From assembly GCA_017439305.1 (NCBI GenBank), contig JAFSJK010000023.1, positions 1-64,000 on the forward strand: a DNA stretch of 64,000 nucleotides, written 5' to 3'. Under the pieces are notes generated by a model. It saw only the letters and a list, made by a program, of their open reading frames with translations. It was not told where the DNA came from and did not search any database. Positions 45,364 to 53,078 of this stretch are shown here, one piece after another (positions within the stretch are counted from its first letter, which is position 1; each line of letters begins with the position of its first letter). Position numbers and translations under genes: made by a program. The DNA is from Bacteroidales bacterium (GTDB lineage Bacteria > Bacteroidota > Bacteroidia > Bacteroidales > UBA932).

Positions 45364-46688
45364 ATTCCTCCTTTTCCAAACAGTTTACGGTCCAGGGCAG
45401 GCAGCAGGCCGCAGCGGAAGAGCACGTCGACGTTCGTGAAGCGGCTGCGCATGTAAGGGATATACTTCAGGGTGGTACGGAGCCTTTCGCGGCTGACGCC
45501 GATCATCTCCGGTTCATAGGGCGCCCCGACCAGCCGGAGGTTCTCCTTCAGGGTGCCGAAGGGGACAATCTGGTCCTTCACCCGGCGGGAAAGGGCCGGC
45601 CAGGCGGCCTTCAGGGCCACCAACTGCTTTCTCAGCCCATCCTTATCCACATACTTGTCTTTCGTCTCCTTCAGGGCCCGGGACAGATGGCCCGGCTTCC
45701 CTTCGAAGATACGCCGGATGTCTTTTTCCGTTTCCTCCCAGGTCTTCCACGCATCCACGCAGGCGTCCACGTCCAGTCCGTCCAAGCCCTCCTCCAGGAG
45801 AAACTCCAAGGAGGCCGTGGAAACCAGCGTTCCGATGCTCACCTTGAACCCGTGCGAAACATGTTTTCCCTGATAGCAAAGGTTTTCCATGTCCCAGCAA
45901 TGCGAAAACTGGTGTTCCATGCCGGACGCAGGACGGCTGGACCGGTATGCTTGCATGGCGAAACCGCTCATCAGCAGTCCTTCCGACAGTTTTTCCGTAT
46001 AGGCGACGTCTCCGTTCCGGACAGCGACCGGGTCGGCCAGGGCCTCCCGCAGGCCGTCCTGGACCAGTCCCCAGGACAGCGGGTCTATCGCCTCCACGCC
46101 GGCCGCTTCGGCCAGCATCCAGTCGGCTCCTGCCGGGATCTTGGCGATAAGGTCGCCATAACCGCTGGCCGCGAGTTCCTTCGGCGCCTCGGCGGCGATG
46201 ACGGGATCCATCACGAACCCGTACGGGGCGGGACAGTCCACTGTCTGTTTGTTTCCATCGATCGTGATGGAGGATCCGTAGGCCGTGTAGCCGTCCATGG
46301 ACGCGGCCGTTCCTACCGTAATGTACCTGCGGCCCAGCAGGAAAGCCACGTATTTCGTCAAGTCGTTGATGACCCCGGACCCTACCGCGATGGGGATGGC
46401 GTCCGTTTCCGAGAGCCGTGCTTTCAACTGCTCCACGTAGGTCCATTCCGCATACAGGTCGGGATCCGTGAAGATGAACGGCTCGTCATGGGGTACACCG
46501 GTCTCTTGCAGGGAGAGAAGGACATCCTTTCCCGCCACTTCCCAGGTATTCCGGTCGGCAACGATGATGGCCTTCTTTCCAGGAAAGAGGTCAAGGAACA
46601 TGGCCGCACTTTCCCGGACACAACCCGGACCGATGACGAGCCGTTTCGTATCGGTGGTATGCCGGAGCGCTTCTTCGATCTTGCCCAT
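45345..46688 (-). CDS. araM: AraM/EgsA-type sn-glycerol-1-phosphate dehydrogenase
   Basis: 447 residues, Fe-ADH-like fold. VGSGVINDLTKY binds NAD(P), GTAASMDGYTAYGSS is the family signature, and D (in GYGDLIAK), H (in HQFSHCW) and H (in HVSHGF) are the likely metal ligands. The family reduces dihydroxyacetone phosphate to sn-glycerol-1-phosphate; in B. subtilis the gene is in the ara operon. Its role in arabinose use remains unclear. Overlaps araB by 19 bases and follows the transporter gene by 3. Confidence 0.9.
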   Translation of the reverse strand: MGKIEEALRHTTDTKRLVIGPGCVRESAAMFLDLFPGKKAIIVADRNTWEVAGKDVLLSLQETGVPHDEPFIFTDPDLYAEWTYVEQLKARLSETDAIPIAVGSGVINDLTKYVAFLLGRRYITVGTAASMDGYTAYGSSITIDGNKQTVDCPAPYGFVMDPVIAAEAPKELAASGYGDLIAKIPAGADWMLAEAAGVEAIDPLSWGLVQDGLREALADPVAVRNGDVAYTEKLSEGLLMSGFAMQAYRSSRPASGMEHQFSHCWDMENLCYQGKHVSHGFKVSIGTLVSTASLEFLLEEGLDGLDVDACVDAWKTWEETEKDIRRIFEGKPGHLSRALKETKDKYVDKDGLRKQLVALKAAWPALSRRVKDQIVPFGTLKENLRLVGAPYEPEMIGVSRERLRTTLKYIPYMRSRFTNVDVLFRCGLLPALDRKLFGKGGIWETNM

Positions 46689-46691
46689 GGA

Positions 46692-47918
46692 CTACTTCTT
46701 TTCTTTCAGGAACAGCCAGGTCATGAGGGAACTGCAGAGATACAGGATCGCCAGGGCCCAGCTGACACGGGTGTAACCGACCACCGGAGAAGCCGGCGTG
46801 GCGAACAGGCCCACCAGGAGCGGACCCACGAACGTGGCAAGCCCCGCGCCGAGGTTAAGTACCGACACGGCTGCGCCCTTGTCAGTCGTGACCAGGGACG
46901 GCACCAGGGCGGAAAGCGGCACGTAGGCGGCCAGCATGATGCCCCAGAGGATGCCGCAAATGAGGATGAACCACCAGTTGCCGCTGATCTGCGGCGCATA
47001 GAAGAACAGCAGCACGCCCACGGCGCAGCCGACGCCGCCGAACCATTCGATGGTCGTGCGCCAGCCGATCCGGTCCCCGACGAAGCCGAAAAGCAGGTTC
47101 GCGAAAATGTTGATGAAGAAGATGATGCCCCACATGCTGGCCCATTGCGCGTCCGTCAGTCCCATGTGGCGCATGTACAGCGGCATGTAGACCAGGAAGG
47201 CGAACTGCGAGATGGTGTTGATGATCCGGACGATACCGCCGGCCAGCACCTTCGGTTCCCGCCGGATGATGCCGAGCCCACGGAAAAACTCCTTGAACTT
47301 ATTGCCCTTCGTCGCATTCGGGTCGGCAAAGAGGTTCGTGTCCGGCGCCTTGTTCAGGAAGATGGCGAAGACCATGCCGATGGTGGCGAACACCAGGGAG
47401 GTCCAGGCGGTCGGGATGACGCCCAGATGGGCGAAGGACCAGGCGCCGTAGTAGGCGCCGAGGACCTGATAGCCGCCGGTGAACACGAACCAGAACCAGC
47501 CCTGGGCGGTGCTCAGGGTTTTCTGTTCCACCCGGTAGGAAATCCAGACCACGAAGGAATAGGCAAAGAGCGGATAGCCCAGGCCTTTCAGTGCATAGGT
47601 CGCCATGAGGACCGGCCAGTTCAGGTTCGGCAGGCCGAATCCGGCATAACCGACAACGCCCACCAGATAAATGAAGAATCCGGCGAGCATGGCGCGCCGG
47701 AGCCCGAACGTCTCGGAAATGACACCGGAAAGCCACGAGGAAATCGTGACGGCGATGCCGTAGACGGCGAAGAGAGTGGCGGAGTTGAAGTTCTGGTCCG
47801 TGATGTACTTGCTGAGCCAGGTCTGTTCCAGTCCCTCGCTCATCATGAAGATCATAACGCCGAGATAACCCAGCGACAGGGCCTTCGGAAGCCCGGTTTT
47901 TTGGAAGAAGTCAGCCAT
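46692..47918 (-). CDS. MFS transporter, polyol permease (CsbX-like) family
   Basis: 408 residues from the ATG at 47918; a TTG two codons earlier is less likely. Twelve hydrophobic segments with the family-typical N-terminus LGYLGVMIFMMSEGLEQTWLS. The polyol permease group imports ribitol or arabinitol; here, beside AraB and arabinosidases, L-arabinose or a related sugar is more probable. It lies after the terminator that follows SusD, so it may be expressed by partial read-through. Confidence 0.82.
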   Translation of the reverse strand: MADFFQKTGLPKALSLGYLGVMIFMMSEGLEQTWLSKYITDQNFNSATLFAVYGIAVTISSWLSGVISETFGLRRAMLAGFFIYLVGVVGYAGFGLPNLNWPVLMATYALKGLGYPLFAYSFVVWISYRVEQKTLSTAQGWFWFVFTGGYQVLGAYYGAWSFAHLGVIPTAWTSLVFATIGMVFAIFLNKAPDTNLFADPNATKGNKFKEFFRGLGIIRREPKVLAGGIVRIINTISQFAFLVYMPLYMRHMGLTDAQWASMWGIIFFINIFANLLFGFVGDRIGWRTTIEWFGGVGCAVGVLLFFYAPQISGNWWFILICGILWGIMLAAYVPLSALVPSLVTTDKGAAVSVLNLGAGLATFVGPLLVGLFATPASPVVGYTRVSWALAILYLCSSLMTWLFLKEKK

Positions 47919-47947
47919 AATCAATTACGTGTGTCTGTCTGTTATCG

Positions 47948-47984
47948 GAAAAAAGTGCAAGGGCCTGGGCGGCCCCTGCACTTG
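47948..47984 (-). terminator. Terminator between SusD2 and the transporter (minus strand)
   Basis: On the minus strand AAGTGCAGGGG..GGCC pairs across a short loop with GGCC..CTTGCACTT (7 bp perfect at the base, more with bulges) and is followed by TTTTTTCC. Probably makes SusCD mRNA more abundant than the downstream metabolic genes. Confidence 0.7.
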
Positions 47985-48003
47985 CCATCAAGTCATGAAA
48001 CGG

Positions 48004-49758
48004 CTACCAACCGGACAGCTGATTCAGGTTCGGATTGTTCTGCACGTCGTCGGTCGGCAGCGGGAGCCAGGCACGGACCGGCGTGAAGTTCGCATTGTAC
48101 TTGTAGGAACGCTTCTTCACCTTGGCGAGGAACTCGTTGTCGCGGGAAAGACCCCACCGGCGGATGTCCACGAGACGCTCGGTCTCGAAGCAGCTTTCCT
48201 TCATGCACTCGATGTCAAGAACCTTCATGATGTCTGCCAGCGTGTAGGAGGTACTGTTGTTCTCAAAGGCGGCATAGCCGTACTCCTTGTTGAAATCGGT
48301 CGTCCCACCGGTTTCCGGGTTGGTCCACACGGACTCGACCTTGTAGTTCTGGCGCTCACCCAGCGGGCACAGGCCGGCGCGGGCTCGCACCTGGTCGATG
48401 ACCGCCACGGCACCCTTCAGGTCACCCGTCTGGGCAAGGCACTCGGCATAGTCCAGCAGGATTTCGCCCAGGCGGAAGATGCGCTGGTTGGTAGCGTCGA
48501 CACCGCTGGCGTTCAGGAAGACATAATCCTGATACTGGCCGGTGTACTTGTTGCAGTAGACGCGGTTCGCCACCCAGTCGATGAAGGAAAATCCGGCCGC
48601 ATCCGCGCTGATTTCGCTGTCCGCCGTCTTCCGGCCCTGCGTCGCGGACCAGGTCTGCCACTGCACGTGCTGCGGGAAATCCTTGAAGATGTCGGCATAG
48701 AAGATCGTGGCCGGGATGCGGGAATCCCATTCACTTCCGTTGATTTGTTCCTTCGCCTTCTCGTTCTTGAAGGCCGGGAGCACCCAGTATTCACCGTTCT
48801 GGTCGGTCCAGCCCACAGGGCCGGTGCCCAGGAACTTCCATCTCCAGGAGGTGGTGGAGACGTTGGCGCCGTTGTTCGTGATGCCCCAGTAGTTACCGAA
48901 GTTGGAGGAGCAGGTCTCGAACTGGATCTCGAAGATGGATTCGGCGTTGTTCTCGGTCGTGAAGCGGAAGTTGTCCGTATAATCGTCCATCATGACGAAA
49001 TGGCCGTTTTCGATGATGTCCTTATAGACATCCAGCGCTTCAGCGTAGTGATAACCGCCCTTCAGGTAATCGCCCCAGTTCATGTAGGTCTTCGCCTTCA
49101 CGCAGGCGGCGAACCACTTGGTCACCATGTAGGAGTCCTTCCAGGGGCCGTTGTATCCGGCGGAAGTCTGGTAGGAGGCCGGAAGCACCTTGTAGGCCGC
49201 ATCGGCATCCTCGATGATCTTCTGGCACAGGTCATCGAATACGCCGGCTTCAGGCTGGTCACCCGCTGCAGCCACATAGTCCACATACGGGGGGATCTGG
49301 TACATCATCGCGAGCTGGTAGTAGTCGAAGGCACGGATGGCCCGGGCCTGGGCAATGATCTGCTCCTTGTCGTAAGTCTTCCACTCTTCGATTTCATCCG
49401 CATATTGGATGACCTGGTTGCAACGGGCAACCTGCTCATACAACTGGTTGTAGGAAGTGAAGTTCCAACGGCAGTTCATGTCGGAATACACATGCTTTGC
49501 ATACTGCTGGATCCAGGCGGCGGACTCGGAAGTGGCCTCGTCACTCTGCCCGGAGAACTGCAGGGTGTTCATCATAGCGTAGTAGCTGCTGTAGAAGGAG
49601 TGGTAGATACCGATCAGGGAAGAATTGATATCCGCCTCCGTGCCGAATGCCGTAGCCGTAGTCAGGGAATTCGGATTGCTCAGCTCAAGAACGTCCTTGG
49701 AGCAGGACCCGAGCAGGCAGGCGCAAAGGACAATCGTCCATATCTTGACTGTTTTCAT
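48004..49758 (-). CDS. SusD/RagB-family glycan-binding lipoprotein (2)
   Basis: 584 residues; lipobox CLLGSC (C19), then SKDVLELSNPNSLTTATAF, helical TPR-like core, RRWGLSRD near the C-terminus and the ending NNPNLNQLSGW. Works with the SusC encoded 12 bases upstream. It differs from SusD1 by many substitutions in the binding face region (for example AAWIQQYAKHV), so the two pairs likely bind different oligosaccharides. Confidence 0.94.
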   Translation of the reverse strand: MKTVKIWTIVLCACLLGSCSKDVLELSNPNSLTTATAFGTEADINSSLIGIYHSFYSSYYAMMNTLQFSGQSDEATSESAAWIQQYAKHVYSDMNCRWNFTSYNQLYEQVARCNQVIQYADEIEEWKTYDKEQIIAQARAIRAFDYYQLAMMYQIPPYVDYVAAAGDQPEAGVFDDLCQKIIEDADAAYKVLPASYQTSAGYNGPWKDSYMVTKWFAACVKAKTYMNWGDYLKGGYHYAEALDVYKDIIENGHFVMMDDYTDNFRFTTENNAESIFEIQFETCSSNFGNYWGITNNGANVSTTSWRWKFLGTGPVGWTDQNGEYWVLPAFKNEKAKEQINGSEWDSRIPATIFYADIFKDFPQHVQWQTWSATQGRKTADSEISADAAGFSFIDWVANRVYCNKYTGQYQDYVFLNASGVDATNQRIFRLGEILLDYAECLAQTGDLKGAVAVIDQVRARAGLCPLGERQNYKVESVWTNPETGGTTDFNKEYGYAAFENNSTSYTLADIMKVLDIECMKESCFETERLVDIRRWGLSRDNEFLAKVKKRSYKYNANFTPVRAWLPLPTDDVQNNPNLNQLSGW

Positions 49759-49770
49759 GCTTCAGATAGT

Positions 49771-52700
49771 TTAGAAAGTGACGTTTACACCGAAAATGAA
49801 GGACACCGGATTGATGAAGTTGGTGAGGGTGTATTCCGGAACCTGGTTCTCGCCCGGGGTGAAAAGGCCGGCGGTGAAGTCAGGGTCGAATCCGGAGTAG
49901 TTGGTCAGGCACAGGAGGTTCTGGGCGGTCACATAGAGTTTCGCGCTCTCGAAGACCTTCTTCAGGCCGCTCTTCGGCTGGATGGTGTAGCCCAGGGAGA
50001 TGGTGTTGAACTTGAAGAAATCGCCTTTCTCGATCCAGCGGTCGGAATAATCAATGTCATTGAAGGTGTAGTTCCATCCGGTTCTCGGATAACGGGCGTT
50101 ATTGTGCTTGTTGGACTCGGACCAGATGTTGTTGTAGTAGTCACGGCTGACCTGGTGCAGGCCGGACAGGCGCTCATACATGGTGCGCGGTCCGTTGTAG
50201 ACCCAGCGGCCCAGCTGGCCGAAACCGTTGACCTGGAGGTTCCAGTTCCGGTAATTGAGATTGAAGTTCAGACCCAGCTCCACTTTCGGCCAGGGGCTCT
50301 TGTCCTCGATCAGCTGGCGGTCTTCAGTGGTGATGGACCCATCCCCGTTATAGTCGACGAACTTGATGTCACCGGCGGCGGCATTCGGGATCAGACCGTC
50401 CTTCTTGGCTTCCTCATCGGTCTGGTAGAGACCGTCGGTCTTCGCGAGGAAGAACAGTCCGATCGGATAGCCGATCTTGGAAAGGGCACGGCCGCTGTCA
50501 TGGTAAGGGACATTGTAGCCCAGGCTCAGGAGCTTGTTCTCATTGTGGGCAACGTTCAGGCCGACGGAATAGGACCAGTCGGCGTTGATCTGGTCATTGT
50601 AATTGAGCGTGAGTTCGACACCCTTGTTGCTGATGGACGCGGAATTGACGACCGGATTGGAAGTGGAACCGACGGTCTTCAGGATCGGCTGGGCGAACAG
50701 GACGTCCCTGGACTCGGAGTCGTACCACTCGAAGGAGACCTGCAGACGGTTGGCGAAGAAGGCGGCGTCGACACCGATGTTGGCCGTGGTCTTCTTCTCC
50801 CAGGCGATGTCGGCATTGGAAATGTCGGTGATGGCCTGGCCGGGCACGAGGGTGCCGTCCCCGTTGAGGATATAGGCCGTGTAGCTGTTGATCCTGGACT
50901 GATAGTCGTAGTTACCCACGTTCTGGCTTCCCAGGGTACCGTAGTTGGCACGGATCTTCAGGTCGTTCATCCAGGAGATGTTGTAGAAGGGTTCCTTGCT
51001 GATTCTCCAACCGATGGAAACGGACGGGAAGGTGCCCCAGCGCTGGGCAGCGGCAAAGCGGGAAGTACCGTCCCGGCGGACCGTTGCCTGGAAGAGATAT
51101 CTGCCGTCATAGTCATAGTTGATTCGGCCGAAGTAGGAAAGGAGTCGGTGCTGGCTGCTGGAACCGGAGCCGGCAACGGCGGTGACACCGCTGGAAACTT
51201 CCTTCAGGTAGAGACCGCCGGCCGTCTGGATGAGGTCCTTGGAGCCGGAGCCCATATCCCGGAAATTGGTGTCCTGGAAGGACTGACCGAGAACGCCGGC
51301 CAGGTTGTGCTTGCCGAAGCTCTTGTTGAAGTTGAGCGTATTCTCCACCAGGAACGTATTGTTGAAGGAGGAAGAAGCGCTGGCGGAGGAAGCGGAGTCC
51401 GTTTCGCCGTAGGCATACGCATAACCGTTGGACCAGCCGTGGGAATTGGAATTGGAGATGGTCGTACCCAGGTTGAGCTTGTAGCTGAGCCAGCTCGTGA
51501 TCCGCATCTGGGCCCACGCGGAGCCGCGGATATAGAGGTAATTCCGTATGGTGTAGTTATTACTGTCGTCGGCATCCGCCACGACATTGTGGCCGTTCTG
51601 GTAGCAGAAGACGCGGTTGCCGTATCCCCAGCCATTCTTGCCGTACACGTCATCATAGACCGGCATGGTCGGGTTGACCTGCATGACCTGGGCGACATTC
51701 ACGTTCCCGTGGGTCTTCCGGTTGGTCCGGCCCATCTGGACGGACTCGCCGAAGGTGAAGATACCCCGCTTGAATTCGGAGCTGACGCTCGCGGTGAAAC
51801 GGTCCATGCTGTGACCGATATAATAACCGGAGTTATCCATGTAGCCGAAGGACGTACGGTATTTCGAATCCTTGGAGCCGCCGCTGAAAGCGAGATTGTA
51901 TTCCTGTACGATACCGGTCTTCCGCAGTTCGTCCTGCCAATCCACGTCATTATTCCACCAGGCCGGCGTTTCCTCGGAAGTGGAGCCCTTGTCCCGTCCC
52001 CATTGGAATTCCCGGGTACGGAGGTCTCTCCACTCGTCACCGTTGATGAAATCAAGCTTGCGCTGGTTCTGGACACCGACCTGGCCGTTGAACTCGATCT
52101 TGGTGCGGCCTTCCTGACCGCTCTTGGTGGTGATGATGATGACGCCGTTGGCCGCACGGGAACCGTAGATGGCCGCGGCGGAAGCATCCTTCAGGATCTG
52201 GATGCTCTCGATGTCGTTGACATTGAACCCGATGTTGTTGTCCGTCGGGACACCGTCAATAATATAAAGCGGGTCCACGTTCGTCAGGTTGCCGGTACCG
52301 CGGATCTGGATGGACGGGAGTGCGCCCATCTCACCGCTCGTACGCACATTCACACCGGCGGCGGCACCCTGCAGGGCGTCGCCGATGGAGGTCAGCGCAC
52401 GGCTCTTGAATTCCTCCGGCTCGACGACGGAGACGGCACCGGTCAGGTCCTTCTTCTTGATGGAGCCGTAACCGATGACGACCATTTCTTCCAGCATCTC
52501 GGTCTCTTCCTCGAGAACGACGTCGATGACAGCACGGCCGTCATACGTGATATCGACGGTCTTGTAGCCGATGCAGGAATACTGGAGGGTGGCCGAAGCG
52601 GGGACCCTCGACAGAGTGTAGTTACCGGATTCGTCTGTCACGGTACCGTTCTGGGTACCGGTCACGAAAACGGATGCGCCGATGACGGGCTGGCCGGCGG

Positions 52701-52818
52701 GATCGGTGACGGTTCCACGCACCGTCTGTGCCTGCAGGCCGAATGCCGTCAGCAGGAGGCTGGCCGCTATGGCCGCCGTCTTCCTGCTCAGGTTCGATGC
52801 AAAAGAAAACAGTTTCAT
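49771..52818 (-). CDS. SusC/RagA-family TonB-dependent outer membrane transporter (2)
   Basis: The open frame extends to 53079, but the ATG at 52818 begins a proper signal peptide (MKLFSFASNLSRKTAAIAAS) and lies after a good -7 box, giving 1015 residues. CarbopepD-like domain about 35-110 (GTVTDPAGQPVIGASVFV), plug with GDALQGAAAGVNVR and PLYIIDGVPTDNN, then barrel ending FGVNVTF. Head of the long operon running to 38863. Confidence 0.94.
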   Translation of the reverse strand: MKLFSFASNLSRKTAAIAASLLLTAFGLQAQTVRGTVTDPAGQPVIGASVFVTGTQNGTVTDESGNYTLSRVPASATLQYSCIGYKTVDITYDGRAVIDVVLEEETEMLEEMVVIGYGSIKKKDLTGAVSVVEPEEFKSRALTSIGDALQGAAAGVNVRTSGEMGALPSIQIRGTGNLTNVDPLYIIDGVPTDNNIGFNVNDIESIQILKDASAAAIYGSRAANGVIIITTKSGQEGRTKIEFNGQVGVQNQRKLDFINGDEWRDLRTREFQWGRDKGSTSEETPAWWNNDVDWQDELRKTGIVQEYNLAFSGGSKDSKYRTSFGYMDNSGYYIGHSMDRFTASVSSEFKRGIFTFGESVQMGRTNRKTHGNVNVAQVMQVNPTMPVYDDVYGKNGWGYGNRVFCYQNGHNVVADADDSNNYTIRNYLYIRGSAWAQMRITSWLSYKLNLGTTISNSNSHGWSNGYAYAYGETDSASSASASSSFNNTFLVENTLNFNKSFGKHNLAGVLGQSFQDTNFRDMGSGSKDLIQTAGGLYLKEVSSGVTAVAGSGSSSQHRLLSYFGRINYDYDGRYLFQATVRRDGTSRFAAAQRWGTFPSVSIGWRISKEPFYNISWMNDLKIRANYGTLGSQNVGNYDYQSRINSYTAYILNGDGTLVPGQAITDISNADIAWEKKTTANIGVDAAFFANRLQVSFEWYDSESRDVLFAQPILKTVGSTSNPVVNSASISNKGVELTLNYNDQINADWSYSVGLNVAHNENKLLSLGYNVPYHDSGRALSKIGYPIGLFFLAKTDGLYQTDEEAKKDGLIPNAAAGDIKFVDYNGDGSITTEDRQLIEDKSPWPKVELGLNFNLNYRNWNLQVNGFGQLGRWVYNGPRTMYERLSGLHQVSRDYYNNIWSESNKHNNARYPRTGWNYTFNDIDYSDRWIEKGDFFKFNTISLGYTIQPKSGLKKVFESAKLYVTAQNLLCLTNYSGFDPDFTAGLFTPGENQVPEYTLTNFINPVSFIFGVNVTF

Positions 52819-52884
52819 AATTTTGGGTTGTTGGTTGATAATAGTGTTTTCGGGCTGTATGCGGTTGGATGTTGTATCCGATGG

Positions 52885-52941
52885 CAAAATTACCCGATTT
52901 GCCCTCACACGTGGGCGAATCATTTTTTTTTGAAGGGGAAT
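52885..52941 (-). promoter_or_regulatory. SusC2 promoter: TAATTTTG -7 box with upstream element
   Basis: TAATTTTG on the minus strand (52892-52885) matches TAnnTTTG exactly and lies 67 bases before the SusC ATG. ATTCCCCTTCA (52941-52931) starts 56 bases before the G of that box, the same spacing as TTTCCACCTGA elsewhere, with 7 of 11 positions matching. No -33 TTG. Confidence 0.5.
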
Positions 52942-52977
52942 TATCCTCCGCCATCCTGTCCAGCCATCCAAAAGATT

Positions 52978-53035
52978 TTTCCACCTGAAAAGAAAAAAAA
53001 CGGACCTCCGTCCGCGGAATAATCCCGTAATTCGC
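52978..53035 (+). promoter_or_regulatory. Esterase promoter: TTTCCACCTGA element and -7-like box
   Basis: TTTCCACCTGA (52978-52988) is identical to 12535-12545, and GTAATTCGC (53027-53035) lies at the same 49-base offset as TTACTTTGC there. The esterase ATG is at 53079. Confidence 0.5.
52990..53014 (-). terminator. Minus-strand terminator-like hairpin upstream of SusC2
   Basis: CGGAC (53001-53005) and GTCCG (53010-53014) form a 5-bp stem with a 4-base loop; read on the minus strand it is followed by eight T residues (53000-52993). It would stop transcripts entering the SusC promoter region from the right. Confidence 0.5.
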
Positions 53036-53078
53036 ACTGCGGCTTTTGGGCTGGAGCCGTCTATAATCCTGTATCTCA

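Noticed and set aside
45687..48086. 799-codon plus-strand frame
   Set aside because: Antisense shadow of araM and the transporter gene; rich in H, R, E and G with no hydrophobic core.
47929..53022. Plus-strand open frame of about 1700 codons
   Set aside because: Antisense to SusD2 and SusC2, whose sense proteins are unmistakable; composition is typical of an antisense shadow.
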